From Bordetella genomosp. 11 (lineage in GTDB: Bacteria; Pseudomonadota; Gammaproteobacteria; Burkholderiales; Burkholderiaceae_B), in NCBI RefSeq assembly GCF_002261215.1, contig NZ_NEVS01000001.1:806001-870000 (forward strand): a stretch of 64,000 bases of DNA, written 5' to 3'. A program made the position numbers and the translations under genes. The stretch's first letter is position 1, and every line of letters starts with the position of its first letter. Under the pieces are notes generated by a model. The model was given only the letters and a program-made list of their open reading frames with translations, had not been told where the DNA came from and ran no database searches. Of this stretch, positions 1 through 9,836 are shown piece after piece.

Positions 1-430
1 TTCGTTTCCGCGCGGGCGCAGCGTCTTCGGCGCGCTGGCGTTTCGCCGCACCGCCGACGTGATCGAGCGCGTCGAGCAGGTGGCCTGCGATATTTTCCTG
101 GCCGACATGCTGGAGCAATCGGCCGAACTGCTGTCGCATGGGCAGAAGCAGTGGCTGGAGATAGGCATGCTGCTGATGCAGGAGCCGGAATTGATGATGC
201 TCGACGAACCGGTGGCGGGCATGAGCGTATCGGAACGCGAAAAGACGGCCGAGCTGCTCAATCGCATCAGCAAGGACCGCTCGATGATCGTCATCGAGCA
301 CGACATGGAATTCGTCAAGAACATCGCGCACAAGGTGACGGTGCTGCACCAGGGCAAGGTGCTGGCCGAGGGGCCGATGGACAAGGTCCAGTCCGATCCT
401 CGTGTCATTGAAGTCTATCTGGGTCATTGA
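1..430 (+). CDS. urtD: Urea/short-chain amide ABC transporter ATP-binding protein UrtD, 3' part (5' end outside window)
   Basis: This is the C-terminal part of a branched-chain-amino-acid-type ABC ATPase; the frame is open from the first bases of the window, so the start lies upstream. It carries the ABC signature LSHGQKQWLEI, a Walker B ending in MMLDEP, and the switch histidine in VIEHDMEF. The LSHGQKQWLEIG sequence and the ending VIEVYLGH are characteristic of UrtD rather than LivG. UrtD would energise import of urea or short amides with UrtE, which follows 22 bases later. The formamidase downstream supports an amide substrate; in Methylophilus a related transporter is encoded beside fmdA and fmdB. 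Confidence 0.88.
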   Translation, partial: SFPRGRSVFGALAFRRTADVIERVEQVACDIFLADMLEQSAELLSHGQKQWLEIGMLLMQEPELMMLDEPVAGMSVSEREKTAELLNRISKDRSMIVIEHDMEFVKNIAHKVTVLHQGKVLAEGPMDKVQSDPRVIEVYLGH

Positions 431-452
431 GCGCGCGCGCAGGAGAATCCGC

Positions 453-1145
453 ATGTTGAATGTTTCGGGCCTGGTATCCGGGTATGGACAAAGCCGCGTT
501 ATCCACGGCGTGGACCTGAGCGTGGCCAAGGGCGAGATCGTCGCCGTCATGGGGCGCAACGGCATGGGCAAGACCACGCTGTTCAAGACCATGATGGGCG
601 TGCTGCCCTCGATGCAGGGCAAGGTCAGCATCGACGGCACGGACATCAGCGCCTTGCAGACATTCCAGCGCGTGCGCAGCGGCGTGGCCTATGTGCCGCA
701 GGGCCGCATGATTTTTCCCACCCTGACGGTGGAAGAGAATATCCGCACCGGTTTGCCGGGCCGGGCGCTGCGCGATCCCATTCCCGACGAGGTGTTCGCC
801 TTGTTCCCGGTGCTGCACGAGATGCGCCGGCGCCGGGGCGGGGATCTTTCCGGCGGCCAGCAGCAGCAGTTGGCGATCGCGCGGGCGCTGGTGACCGGCC
901 CGAAGGTGCTGATGCTGGACGAGCCCACCGAGGGCATCCAGCCGTCGATCATCAAGGACATCGCGCGAACGCTGCTGGAGATCCGCAAGCTGAAGGACCT
1001 GGCCATCGTCGTTTCCGAACAGGTGCTCAGTTTCACCATGCAGATCGCCGACCGGCTGATCGTCATCGACAAGGGCCGCTTCGTGCACGAGGACCTGCGC
1101 GGCCAGGTCGACGAACAGACCATCAGCCGCTATCTGTCCGTCTAG
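453..1145 (+). CDS. urtE: Urea/short-chain amide ABC transporter ATP-binding protein UrtE
   Basis: This 230-residue ABC ATPase is of the LivF/UrtE type. Walker A is GRNGMGKTT, the signature is LSGGQQQQLAIARAL and Walker B is VLMLDEPTEGIQPS; the last is typical of UrtE. I place the start at 453 because AGGAG at 441-445 sits at ideal spacing; a longer in-frame opening from 402 overlaps urtD and lacks homologous sequence. It pairs with UrtD as the second cytoplasmic ATPase of the importer and is followed after 24 bases by formamidase, suggesting cotranscription. The substrate could be urea, formamide or acetamide; the sequence alone does not decide. Confidence 0.9.
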   Translation: MLNVSGLVSGYGQSRVIHGVDLSVAKGEIVAVMGRNGMGKTTLFKTMMGVLPSMQGKVSIDGTDISALQTFQRVRSGVAYVPQGRMIFPTLTVEENIRTGLPGRALRDPIPDEVFALFPVLHEMRRRRGGDLSGGQQQQLAIARALVTGPKVLMLDEPTEGIQPSIIKDIARTLLEIRKLKDLAIVVSEQVLSFTMQIADRLIVIDKGRFVHEDLRGQVDEQTISRYLSV

Positions 1146-1169
1146 TCCCATCACCCAAAGGAGCATGCC

Positions 1170-2399
1170 ATGCCCGATACCCTGATCAAGGTCGATCTCG
1201 CCCAGTCGCCATACGAAAACGAAAGCATCCATAACCGCTGGCATCCCGACATTCCCATGGCGGCATGGGTCAAGCCCGGCGATGACTTCGTGCTGGAAAC
1301 CTACGACTGGACCGGCGGCGCGATCAAGAATGACGACAGCGCCGACGACGTGCGGGATGTGGACCTGTCCACGGTGCATTTCCTGTCCGGTCCCGTCGGC
1401 GTAGAGGGCGCGGAACCGGGCGACCTGCTGGTCGTCGACTTCCTCGATATCGGGGCCAAGCAGGACAGCCTGTGGGGCTTCAACGGCTTCTTCAGCAAGA
1501 AGAACGGCGGCGGCTTCCTGACGGAGCACTTCCCGCAAGCGCAGAAATCCATCTGGGATTTCGAGGGCATGTTCACCAAGTCGCGTCATATTCCGGGGGT
1601 GCGATTCGCCGGCCTGATCCATCCCGGCCTGATCGGCTGCCTTCCCGACCAGGCGATGCTGGACACCTGGAACAAGCGCGAGCAGGCGCTGATCGACTCC
1701 GATCCCGCGCGCGTCCCGCCGCTGGCGAATCCGCCGGCGCCGAAGACCGCTCACATGGGGAAGCTACAGGGCGCGGCGCGCGACAAGGCGGCGGCCGAAG
1801 GCGCGCGCACGGTGCCGCCGCGCGAGCACGGCGGCAATTGCGATATCAAGGACCTGTCGCGCGGCTCCCGCGTCTTCTTCCCGGTCTACGTCAAGGGCGG
1901 CGGCCTGTCGGTGGGCGATCTGCATTTTTCGCAAGGCGATGGCGAAATCACCTTCTGCGGCGCCATCGAAATGGCGGGCTGGATCCATATGCGCGTTTCG
2001 CTGATCAAGGGCGGGATGGACAAATACGGCATCCGCAATCCGATCTTCAAGCCCAGCCCGATCACGCCGAACTACAAGGACTATCTGATTTTCGAGGGTA
2101 TTTCGGTGGACGAGGGGGGACGCCAGCATTACCTGGACGTGCATATCGCCTATCGGCAGGCATGCCTGAATGCCATCGAGTACCTGAAGAAGTTCGGCTA
2201 CTCGGGCGCGCAGGCGTATTCCATCCTGGGAACCGCGCCGGTGCAGGGCCATATCAGCGGGGTCGTGGACATCCCCAATGCCTGCGCCACGCTCTGGCTG
2301 CCAACCGAAATCTTCGAGTTCGACATCCAGCCCTCGGCCAGCGGCCCGGTGAAGGCGGTCGCCGGCGGCGTCGATATGCCCTTGTCGCCGGACCTTTGA
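1170..2399 (+). CDS. fmdA: Formamidase (acetamidase/formamidase family)
   Basis: This 409-residue enzyme belongs to the acetamidase/formamidase family, which hydrolyses formamide or other short amides to the acid and ammonia in the cytoplasm. The opening (IKVDLAQSPYENESIHNRWHP), the FLSGPVGVEGAEPGDLL segment and the EHGGNCDIKDLSRGS segment match FmdA-type proteins, and the length is normal. AAAGGAG at 1157-1163 supports the ATG at 1170. Its place between urtE and an fmdB-type gene makes an amide uptake and nitrogen-release unit. The exact amide is inferred from the family, not shown. Confidence 0.92.
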   Translation: MPDTLIKVDLAQSPYENESIHNRWHPDIPMAAWVKPGDDFVLETYDWTGGAIKNDDSADDVRDVDLSTVHFLSGPVGVEGAEPGDLLVVDFLDIGAKQDSLWGFNGFFSKKNGGGFLTEHFPQAQKSIWDFEGMFTKSRHIPGVRFAGLIHPGLIGCLPDQAMLDTWNKREQALIDSDPARVPPLANPPAPKTAHMGKLQGAARDKAAAEGARTVPPREHGGNCDIKDLSRGSRVFFPVYVKGGGLSVGDLHFSQGDGEITFCGAIEMAGWIHMRVSLIKGGMDKYGIRNPIFKPSPITPNYKDYLIFEGISVDEGGRQHYLDVHIAYRQACLNAIEYLKKFGYSGAQAYSILGTAPVQGHISGVVDIPNACATLWLPTEIFEFDIQPSASGPVKAVAGGVDMPLSPDL

Positions 2400-2429
2400 T
2401 TTTCCACGAGGCCTGTCCTGGAGAACGCC

Positions 2430-2762
2430 ATGCCCTTGTACGACTATTCCTGCGCGCAATGTGGCGACTTCGCCGCCATGCGGCCGCTGGCGCAGTGGCG
2501 CGACCCCGCGTCCTGCCCGGATTGTGGCGCGGCCTCGGCCCGCATCGTGGCGGGCGCGCCCGCCCTGGGGGCGCTGTCTTCGGCGGTCAATCGCGCTCGC
2601 GCCGCCAACGAGCGCAATGCCCATGAGCCGCGCGCGACCCGCGCCGGCCATGGCATGAACTGCGGCTGCTGCGGCGGCGGCAGATCCGCCGGCAAGACGC
2701 GCAAGACCGCCGACGGCGGCAAGACCTTCGTCGCCAGCCGGCCGTGGATGATCAGCCACTGA
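2430..2762 (+). CDS. fmdB: FmdB-type zinc-ribbon protein
   Basis: This 110-residue protein starts with the zinc ribbon of the FmdB/CxxC_CxxC_SSSS family: MPLYDYSC, with Cys8, Cys11, Cys29 and Cys32 as likely zinc ligands. FmdB proteins are thought to regulate or assist formamidase expression; the molecular role is not firmly known. The C-terminal half is basic and low in complexity with a second cysteine group (CGCC) in a glycine-rich stretch. GGAG at 2420-2423 supports the start. It is the last gene of the urt-fmd unit and is followed by a hairpin terminator. Confidence 0.82.
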   Translation: MPLYDYSCAQCGDFAAMRPLAQWRDPASCPDCGAASARIVAGAPALGALSSAVNRARAANERNAHEPRATRAGHGMNCGCCGGGRSAGKTRKTADGGKTFVASRPWMISH

Positions 2763-2788
2763 CGCGCTGGTCATCCTCGCTCTCTTCG

Positions 2789-2830
2789 ACACCGGCCGGC
2801 GGGGCATCCCCCGGCCGGTGTTGCATTTTG
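2789..2830 (+). terminator. Rho-independent terminator after fmdB
   Basis: An 11-bp perfect GC-rich stem (arms ACACCGGCCGG at 2789-2799 and CCGGCCGGTGT at 2811-2821) is followed by the T-rich stretch TTGCATTTTG. It lies 26 bases after the fmdB stop, where the end of the urt-fmd transcript is expected. Confidence 0.65.
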
Positions 2831-3006
2831 TCCTATCCCTTCGTGAATTGCTTACAATTTGATTAAACGCAAGGAACGATGGCCCGGAACGGGCCAGAAT
2901 GAGCCGACTGCGGGAGGCGGCGGGGATACCAATAGGCAATATGGCCTTGTCAGCGTTCCGAAGCAGGCGATCGATAAGCAACACTCACTGGAACAGCTGA
3001 AAAGAT

Positions 3007-4692
3007 ATGCGCGTGAACCTTCCCGTCTCGGACAAGGAATACCCGTTCCCTCGTGGACGCACCCTGGTTTCCACGACGGACGCCAAGGGAAGAATCCTTT
3101 ACTGCAATCCCACCTTTATTGAAGTCAGCGGCTTTACGAAGGAGGAGCTGCTCGGCAAAGCCCATAACGTGATCCGCCACCCCGACATGCCGGAAGAGGC
3201 CTTCCGGGATATGTGGGCGACGATTTCCTCCGGCCGCCCGTGGTCCGCGCCGGTCAAGAATCGCCGCAAGAACGGCGACTATTACTGGGTGATGGCCAAC
3301 GCGACGCCGATGCTGAAGGATGGCGAGGCGGTCGGTTATATGTCGGTGCGCACCGAAGCCACGCGAGAACAGATCGAGGAGGCGGAAGCGCTTTATGCCG
3401 TCATGCGCGACGAGGCGCAAGCCGGACGGCGGATCCACACCCTGGCCAACGGCCGGCGGGTGAAGCGCACGCTGGCGGGCCGGGTGGCGGAAATGGCGCG
3501 GCTGGGCGTGGTGGGCAAGCTGACGACGCTGCTGACGCTGTTGATGCTGTGTTTCCTGGCGATCGACCGCCTGGTGCCGGCGGACGCGGCGGCGTGGGAG
3601 GCTGGCGCATGGTTGTTGCGCCTGTTGCTGATCGCGGCCGCGTGGGGGTTCCTGCGCCGCAGCGTGGCGGCGCCGCTGGACGACGTGCTGGCTGCCGCCT
3701 ATCGCCTGGCGGCGGGAGACCTGACACAGCCGCTGGAAAGGACGCGCGGCGATGAACTGGGCGAGTTGCAGGCGGCGCTCGGACAGCTGCGCATCAATGT
3801 GGGTTCCGTGGTGCGCGACGCGCGCGACCAAAGCCAGGACATCGTGACCGGGACCGCGGAGATCGCCCAGGGCAACGCGCATCTTTCCGAGCGTACCGAA
3901 ACGCAGGCCGGCAACGTCCAGCAGACGGCCGCATCGATGGAGCAGATCACCGGTACGGTGGGCCTGGCGGCCGAGTCCGCGCAGCGGGTAAGCCAGCTGT
4001 CGGCGCGGACCAGCGAGGTCGCGGAGCGGGGCGCGCGCGCCGTCGAGGAAGTCGGCGCGACCATGCAGGGGATGCTGGAATCGTCGCGGCGTATCAGCGA
4101 GATCACGCAAGTCATCGATAGCATCGCCTTCCAGACGAATATCCTCGCATTGAATGCCGCCGTCGAGGCCGCGCGTGCCGGGGAGCAGGGACGTGGTTTT
4201 GCCGTGGTGGCGGGAGAGGTACGTTCGCTCGCGCAACGCAGCGCCCATGCGGCGAAAGAGATCCGCCACCTGATCGACGAATCCGGCGTGAAAGTGGCGG
4301 AGGGCAGCGAAAGGACGGCGATCGCCCGCAAGACCATGGCCGACGTGCTGGGCAGCGTGCAGGAGGTGAATGCGCTGATCGGCGAAATCACCGAGGCGTC
4401 GAAAGAGCAGCTCGCCGGGATCTCGCAGGTCAATGCGGCCGTTGCCCAATTGGATGGCATCACGCAGCAGAACGCCGAGCTGGTCGAGCAGGTGGCCGGG
4501 GCTGCCGTCTCGCTGGAGGGCCTGGCACGGACGACGCACGAAACCATGCAGGTTTTCCGGCTGGATGACGGTGGCCGTTTGTCTGCTGCGGCGCAGCAAA
4601 ATGGTGATGCGGTAACAATCATTAAGGGTTATCCGCAAGCGCACCCGGGCGCTCTCCCCCTTAAGATGGCGACCCAAACGGCAGCTGTTTAG
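3007..4692 (+). CDS. Methyl-accepting chemotaxis protein with N-terminal PAS domain (Aer-like)
   Basis: This 561-residue chemoreceptor opens with a cytoplasmic PAS domain (about residues 12-125; core NPTFIEVSGFTKEELLGKAHN), as in the redox/aerotaxis sensor Aer. Two hydrophobic segments at about 168-190 and 200-222 form a short membrane anchor without a periplasmic domain. A HAMP-like region follows, then a coiled-coil signalling domain with the conserved hairpin tip (IAFQTNILALNAAVEAARAG, near 375-395). FAD binding and sensing of redox or energy state are inferred from Aer. The C-terminus has no NWETF-type CheR-binding pentapeptide. The gene stands alone between the fmd and TRAP units, and no strong ribosome-binding site precedes the start. 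Confidence 0.88.
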   Translation: MRVNLPVSDKEYPFPRGRTLVSTTDAKGRILYCNPTFIEVSGFTKEELLGKAHNVIRHPDMPEEAFRDMWATISSGRPWSAPVKNRRKNGDYYWVMANATPMLKDGEAVGYMSVRTEATREQIEEAEALYAVMRDEAQAGRRIHTLANGRRVKRTLAGRVAEMARLGVVGKLTTLLTLLMLCFLAIDRLVPADAAAWEAGAWLLRLLLIAAAWGFLRRSVAAPLDDVLAAAYRLAAGDLTQPLERTRGDELGELQAALGQLRINVGSVVRDARDQSQDIVTGTAEIAQGNAHLSERTETQAGNVQQTAASMEQITGTVGLAAESAQRVSQLSARTSEVAERGARAVEEVGATMQGMLESSRRISEITQVIDSIAFQTNILALNAAVEAARAGEQGRGFAVVAGEVRSLAQRSAHAAKEIRHLIDESGVKVAEGSERTAIARKTMADVLGSVQEVNALIGEITEASKEQLAGISQVNAAVAQLDGITQQNAELVEQVAGAAVSLEGLARTTHETMQVFRLDDGGRLSAAAQQNGDAVTIIKGYPQAHPGALPLKMATQTAAV

Positions 4693-4788
4693 CTATTTGA
4701 CAGCTTGCCTCCACAATTCCTATTCGCGCCCGCCCTATCCGGGTGGCGCCGCGAGCCTGTTTATTCCTACATCCGGGAGACATCCGCA

Positions 4789-5889
<1,101 letters not shown>

Positions 5890-5899
5890 GCGAGCAGCA

Positions 5900-6656
5900 A
5901 TGAAATCATTACTTGCCTTATCGCGTCTGATCGACGCGATAAACCTGCGCGTGGGCCGCGCGGTGACGTGGGTGACCTTGCTGGTGGTGCTGGTCAGCGC
6001 CGGCAACGCGGTGGTGCGCAAGGTCCTGCATACCAGTTCGAACGCGTGGCTGGAGCTGCAGTGGTATATGTTCGGGGCGATGTTCCTGTTGTCCGCGGGC
6101 TATACGCTACTGAAGAACGAGCACGTGCGGGTGGACATCCTGTCCTCGCGCCTGTCGCGGCGCAAGCAGATCTGGATCGAGGTGTTCGGCGTGCTGTTTT
6201 TCCTGCTGCCGGCCTGCGTGCTGATCCTGGTGCTGTCTGAAGAACGAGCACGTGCGGGTGGACATCCTGTCCTCGCGCCTGTCGCGGCGCAAGCAGATCT
6301 GGATCGAGGTGTTCGGCGTGCTGTTTTTCCTGCTGCCGGCCTGCGTGCTGATCCTGGTGCTGTCCTGGCCGGTGTTCACCGAGTCGTGGCTGACCGGCGA
6401 GCAGTCCTCGAACTCGGGCGGGCTGGTGCGCTGGCCGGTCAAGCTGCTGATTCCGGTGGGCTTTGCGCTGCTGGTGCTGGCGGGGGTCGCGCATTTGATC
6501 AAGTGCGTGGCTTTCCTGCTGGGCCGCGGCGAGGACCCGCTGCGCCGCGAGGGCGCGCGCTCGGCCGAGGAAGAACTGGCCGAGGAAATCGCCCGCGAGG
6601 CGCAGGCCCGCGAGGCGGCGGCGCTGGCCGCGGCCGCGCGCGACGGGGGGCGCTGA
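5900..6656 (+). pseudogene. TRAP small permease (DctQ), frame disrupted by a 127-bp tandem duplication
   Basis: DctQ is the four-helix membrane subunit that joins the TRAP binding protein to the DctM channel. From 5900 the reading frame gives a normal DctQ N-terminus with hydrophobic helices through about residue 113 (ending VLILVLS). At that point a second, identical copy of bases 6111-6237 follows (6238-6364). Because 127 is not a multiple of three, translation after the junction runs in the wrong frame and stops only at 6799, inside dctM. The rest of DctQ (SWPVFTESWL through AAAARDGGR) is intact in another frame up to 6656. Removing one copy gives one open frame of 209 residues, the usual DctQ length. 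As written, the gene should not make a functional protein. Confidence 0.88.
6111..6364 (+). repeat. Perfect tandem duplication, 127 bp x 2, inside dctQ
   Basis: Bases 6111-6237 and 6238-6364 read as identical, both starting TGAAGAACGAGCACG and ending GTGCTGTC. Identity extends one extra base to the left (6110 and 6237 are both C). Perfect identity means the event is recent, or is an assembly artefact. Confidence 0.93.
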
Positions 6657-6657
6657 G

Positions 6658-8325
6658 ATGGACTTTTTCATCGCCAACCTGGCGCCCATCATGTTCGCCA
6701 CCCTGGTGGTATTCCTGCTGCTGGGCTTTCCGGTGGCCTTCGCGTTGGCGGCCAACGGCATCCTGTTCGGGTTGGTCGGCATCGAGGCGGGCCTGCTGAC
6801 GCCGGCGCTGTTCCAGGCGCTGCCGCAGCGGGTGTTCGGCATTATCTCCAACGACACGCTGCTGGCGGTGCCGTTCTTTACGCTGATGGGGCTGGTGCTG
6901 GAGCGATCCGGCATGGCCGAGGACCTGCTGGAGACCATCGGGCAGCTGTTCGGCACGGTACGCGGCGGCCTGGCCTTCGCGGTGGTGTTCGTCGGCGCGA
7001 TGCTGGCGGCCACGACGGGCGTGGTGTCGGCGTCGGTGATCTCCATGGGGCTGATTTCGCTGCCCATCATGCTGCGCTACGGCTACGACCGGCGCCTGGC
7101 CAGCGGGGTGATCGCCGCCTCGGGCACGCTGTCGCAGATCATTCCGCCGTCGCTGGTGCTGATCATCCTGGCCGACCAGCTGGGCCGCTCGATCGGCGAC
7201 ATGTATCGCGCGGCGATGGTGCCGGGTTTCGTGCTGGCCGGGCTGTATGTCGTGTACGTGGCCATCATGTGCGTGATCAAGCCGGCCTCGGCGCCGGCGC
7301 TGCCCGAGGAGGCGCGGCGGTTTCGCGAATCCAACGGCACGCGCGGGGGCCGTTCGCTGCTGGTACTGATGGCGATTTCCGTGACGGTGGCCTGGGCGCT
7401 GGGCCAATGGATGGAGAACGACACGGCGCCGGCCGACGAGCGCATCGTGCTCAGCCTGCTGCTGTGGGGGCTGACGGCCTTCGTGATCGCCATCGTGAAC
7501 AAGGTGCTGCGCCTGGGGCTGCTGTCGGCGCTGGCCGAGCGGGTGACCTTCGTGATGATCCCGCCGCTGTTCCTGATCTTCCTGGTGCTGGGCACGATCT
7601 TCATCGGCGTGGCCACGCCCACCGAGGGCGGGGCGATGGGCGCGGTCGGCGCCATCGCCATGGCGCTGGCGCGCCGGCGCCTGACGCTGGACCTGCTCAA
7701 GCAGGCGATGGACACCACCACCAAGCTGTCGTGCTTCGTGGTGTTCATCCTGGTGGGTTCGACGGTGTTCGGCCTGACCTTCCGGGGCGTGAACGGCGAC
7801 CTATGGGTCGAGCACCTGCTGACCGGGCTGCCGGGCGGGCAGTGGGGGTTCCTGATCGTGGTCAGCGTGCTGACCTTCGTGCTGGCGTTCTTCCTGGACT
7901 TCTTCGAGCTGGCCTTCATCATCGTGCCGCTGCTCGGGCCGGTGGCCGAGAAGATGGGCATCGACCTGATCTGGTTCGGGGTGATCCTGGCGGTGAACAT
8001 GCAGACCTCGTTCATGCATCCGCCGTTCGGCTTCGCGCTGTTCTACCTGCGCTCGGTCGCGCCCAAGGATCCCTACCGGGACAAGGTCACCGGGCGCACC
8101 ATCGCGCCGGTGACCACCGGGCAGATCTACTGGGGCTCGGTGCCGTTCATCGTTATCCAGCTGGTCATGGTGGCGACGGTGATGCTGGTGCCCGCGATGG
8201 TGATGCACTACAAGGGCGACCAGTCGCAGGTCGATCCGTCCTCCGTGAAGATAGATGTGCAAGGAGGCTACGGGACCAGCGTGTATGGCGGCGGCGCGGA
8301 CGACCCGGGGGCGTCGTTCAAATGA
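6658..8325 (+). CDS. TRAP transporter large permease (DctM)
   Basis: This 555-residue, very hydrophobic protein is the ion-coupled channel subunit of the TRAP system. Typical DctM features include the start FALAANGILFGLVG, VPFFTLMGLVLERSGMAEDL and the AATTGVVSASVISMGL segment. It is longer than the common 430 residues because of an extra hydrophobic region in the middle (about 215-290), which is usual for the mannitol/chloroaromatic or TakM-like branch. The ATG lies one base after the intended dctQ stop, so normal expression probably depends on translational coupling; the duplication in dctQ may therefore alter DctM synthesis as well. Confidence 0.9.
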   Translation: MDFFIANLAPIMFATLVVFLLLGFPVAFALAANGILFGLVGIEAGLLTPALFQALPQRVFGIISNDTLLAVPFFTLMGLVLERSGMAEDLLETIGQLFGTVRGGLAFAVVFVGAMLAATTGVVSASVISMGLISLPIMLRYGYDRRLASGVIAASGTLSQIIPPSLVLIILADQLGRSIGDMYRAAMVPGFVLAGLYVVYVAIMCVIKPASAPALPEEARRFRESNGTRGGRSLLVLMAISVTVAWALGQWMENDTAPADERIVLSLLLWGLTAFVIAIVNKVLRLGLLSALAERVTFVMIPPLFLIFLVLGTIFIGVATPTEGGAMGAVGAIAMALARRRLTLDLLKQAMDTTTKLSCFVVFILVGSTVFGLTFRGVNGDLWVEHLLTGLPGGQWGFLIVVSVLTFVLAFFLDFFELAFIIVPLLGPVAEKMGIDLIWFGVILAVNMQTSFMHPPFGFALFYLRSVAPKDPYRDKVTGRTIAPVTTGQIYWGSVPFIVIQLVMVATVMLVPAMVMHYKGDQSQVDPSSVKIDVQGGYGTSVYGGGADDPGASFK

Positions 8326-8332
8326 CCGTGAA

Positions 8333-8355
8333 GGGCGGGCTACGCCAGCCCGCCC
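8333..8355. terminator. GC-rich hairpin between convergent genes
   Basis: Arms GGGCGGGCT (8333-8341) and AGCCCGCCC (8347-8355) form a 9-bp perfect stem with a 5-base loop, where dctM (rightward) and the dehydrogenase gene (leftward) converge. It overlaps the last codons of the leftward gene. No T-run follows on either strand, so a role as a two-way terminator is only possible. Confidence 0.35.
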
Positions 8356-9836
8356 TGGCACAGGTATTTGATCGACAGGTAGTCGTCCAGTCCGTACCGG
8401 GAGCCCTCGCGGCCGTAGCCGGATTCCTTGATGCCGCCGAAAGGCGCGGCCTCCGATGCCAGCGCGCCTTCGTTGATGCCGACGATGCCGGATTCCAGGG
8501 CGCGCGATACGCGTTCGATGCGCCGCAGGTCCTGGCTGTAGAAATACGCGGCCAGTCCGAAGGGCGTATCGTTGGCCGCGGCAACGGCCTGCGCTTCGTC
8601 GTCGAAGCGGAATAGCGGCACGACGGGGCCGAAGGTTTCCTCCGCGCACAAGGCCATCGAGGCATTGGCGTCGCCCAATACCGTGGGCGCGTAATAGTTC
8701 GGCCCCAGCGCCTCCAGGCGCTTTCCGCCGGCCAGCACGGTGGCGCCGTGACGGCGCGCATCGTCGACATGGCGGGCGATCTTGTCCACGGCGCGCGCAT
8801 TGATCATGGGCCCGACGTGGGTCGCGGGATCGGAGCCCGGCCCCACGCGCAAGGCGGCCACCTTGTCGCGCAGCAGGCGCGCGAAGCGATCGTAGACCGT
8901 CGATTGCACATAGACGCGATTCGGGCAGACGCAGGTCTGGCCGCCATTGCGGAACTTGGCCGCCATGACACCGTCGACGGCGGCTTCCAGCTGCGCGTCC
9001 TCGAATACCAGGAAGGGCGCGTTGCCGCCGAGCTCCAGCGAAAGCTTCTTCAGCGTTGCCGCGGATTCCCGCGCCAGGTGCTTGCCTACCGGTGTCGATC
9101 CGGTGAAGCTTATTTTGCGCACCCGGCCGTCCTGCAGCCAGGCATCGACGGTCTCGGCAGCTCGCGCGCGCGATGCGGTGACCATGTTCAGCACGCCATT
9201 CGGAAATCCGGCCTCTTGCCCGAGCAGCGCGAGCGCCAGCGCGGTCAATGGCGTGTCTTCCGCGGGCTTGGCCACGACGGTGCAGCCCGCTGCCAGCGCC
9301 GGCGCGATCTTGCGCGCGATCATGGCCAGGGGAAAGTTCCAGGGTGTGATCGCGGCCACGACCCCGATGGGTTCCTTGATCGCCGTCATGCGCTTGCCGC
9401 GCTGCTGGTCCGGGATGATGTCGCCGTAGATGCGGTTGGCCTCGTCGGCAAACCAGGCCACATAAGACGCGCCGTACGCGACTTCGCCGCGGGCTTCGGC
9501 CATGGGCTTGCCCTGTTCAAGGGAGATCAGCGCGGCCAGGTCTTCCTCCCGCTCGAGGATCAGCGCATGCCAGCGCCGCAGCAGCGCGGCCCGTTCCCGC
9601 GGCAGCCGCGCGCGCCACAATGGCAGTGCCTTCGCGGCCGCGTCCACGGCGGCACGGGCATCTTGCGGCCCGCTGTCGGGCACCTCGGCGATAAGCAGCC
9701 CGGTGGCGGGGTCGGTGACCGCGAAGCCCTGGCCGTCATGGCCGGGCGTCCAGCGCCCGTCGATGAAGTTGTGCGGGCGAATGAGGGGGCCGGCTTGCGG
9801 GTGGGGCGCCTTGCTGTCCATACGGGAAGTCTCCAT
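8340..9836 (-). CDS. NAD(P)-dependent succinate-semialdehyde dehydrogenase-type aldehyde dehydrogenase (GabD-like)
   Basis: This 498-residue aldehyde dehydrogenase contains the cofactor segment ITPWNFPLAMI, the glutamate motif LELGGNAP (Glu268) and the nucleophile segment GGQTCVCPNR (Cys302 with a second cysteine two positions on, as in GabD). It oxidises a semialdehyde such as succinate or 2-oxoglutarate semialdehyde to the acid. It is last in the leftward sugar-diacid operon, and its ATG overlaps the TAA of the dehydrogenase before it (TAATG). An alternative start at 9821 has a better-spaced GGAG. Given the context it may oxidise the aldehyde released by the HpaI/GarL aldolase; this is inference. 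Confidence 0.85.
   Translation of the reverse strand: METSRMDSKAPHPQAGPLIRPHNFIDGRWTPGHDGQGFAVTDPATGLLIAEVPDSGPQDARAAVDAAAKALPLWRARLPRERAALLRRWHALILEREEDLAALISLEQGKPMAEARGEVAYGASYVAWFADEANRIYGDIIPDQQRGKRMTAIKEPIGVVAAITPWNFPLAMIARKIAPALAAGCTVVAKPAEDTPLTALALALLGQEAGFPNGVLNMVTASRARAAETVDAWLQDGRVRKISFTGSTPVGKHLARESAATLKKLSLELGGNAPFLVFEDAQLEAAVDGVMAAKFRNGGQTCVCPNRVYVQSTVYDRFARLLRDKVAALRVGPGSDPATHVGPMINARAVDKIARHVDDARRHGATVLAGGKRLEALGPNYYAPTVLGDANASMALCAEETFGPVVPLFRFDDEAQAVAAANDTPFGLAAYFYSQDLRRIERVSRALESGIVGINEGALASEAAPFGGIKESGYGREGSRYGLDDYLSIKYLCQGGLA

Noticed and set aside
405..1754. Long leftward reading frame of about 449 codons opposite urtE and fmdA
   Set aside because: It mirrors two well-recognised genes, has no ribosome-binding site or family likeness, and is Arg/His/Gln-rich as expected for the antisense of GC-rich genes.
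2961..2980. Possible sigma-28 (flagellar) promoter before the chemoreceptor gene
   Set aside because: A GATCGATAA-like -10 is visible but no TAAA -35 at the required 15-base distance, so it is not supported.
5968..6240. Alternative rightward frame over the start of dctQ
   Set aside because: It is an out-of-frame reading created by the 127-bp duplication, without likeness to any membrane protein.
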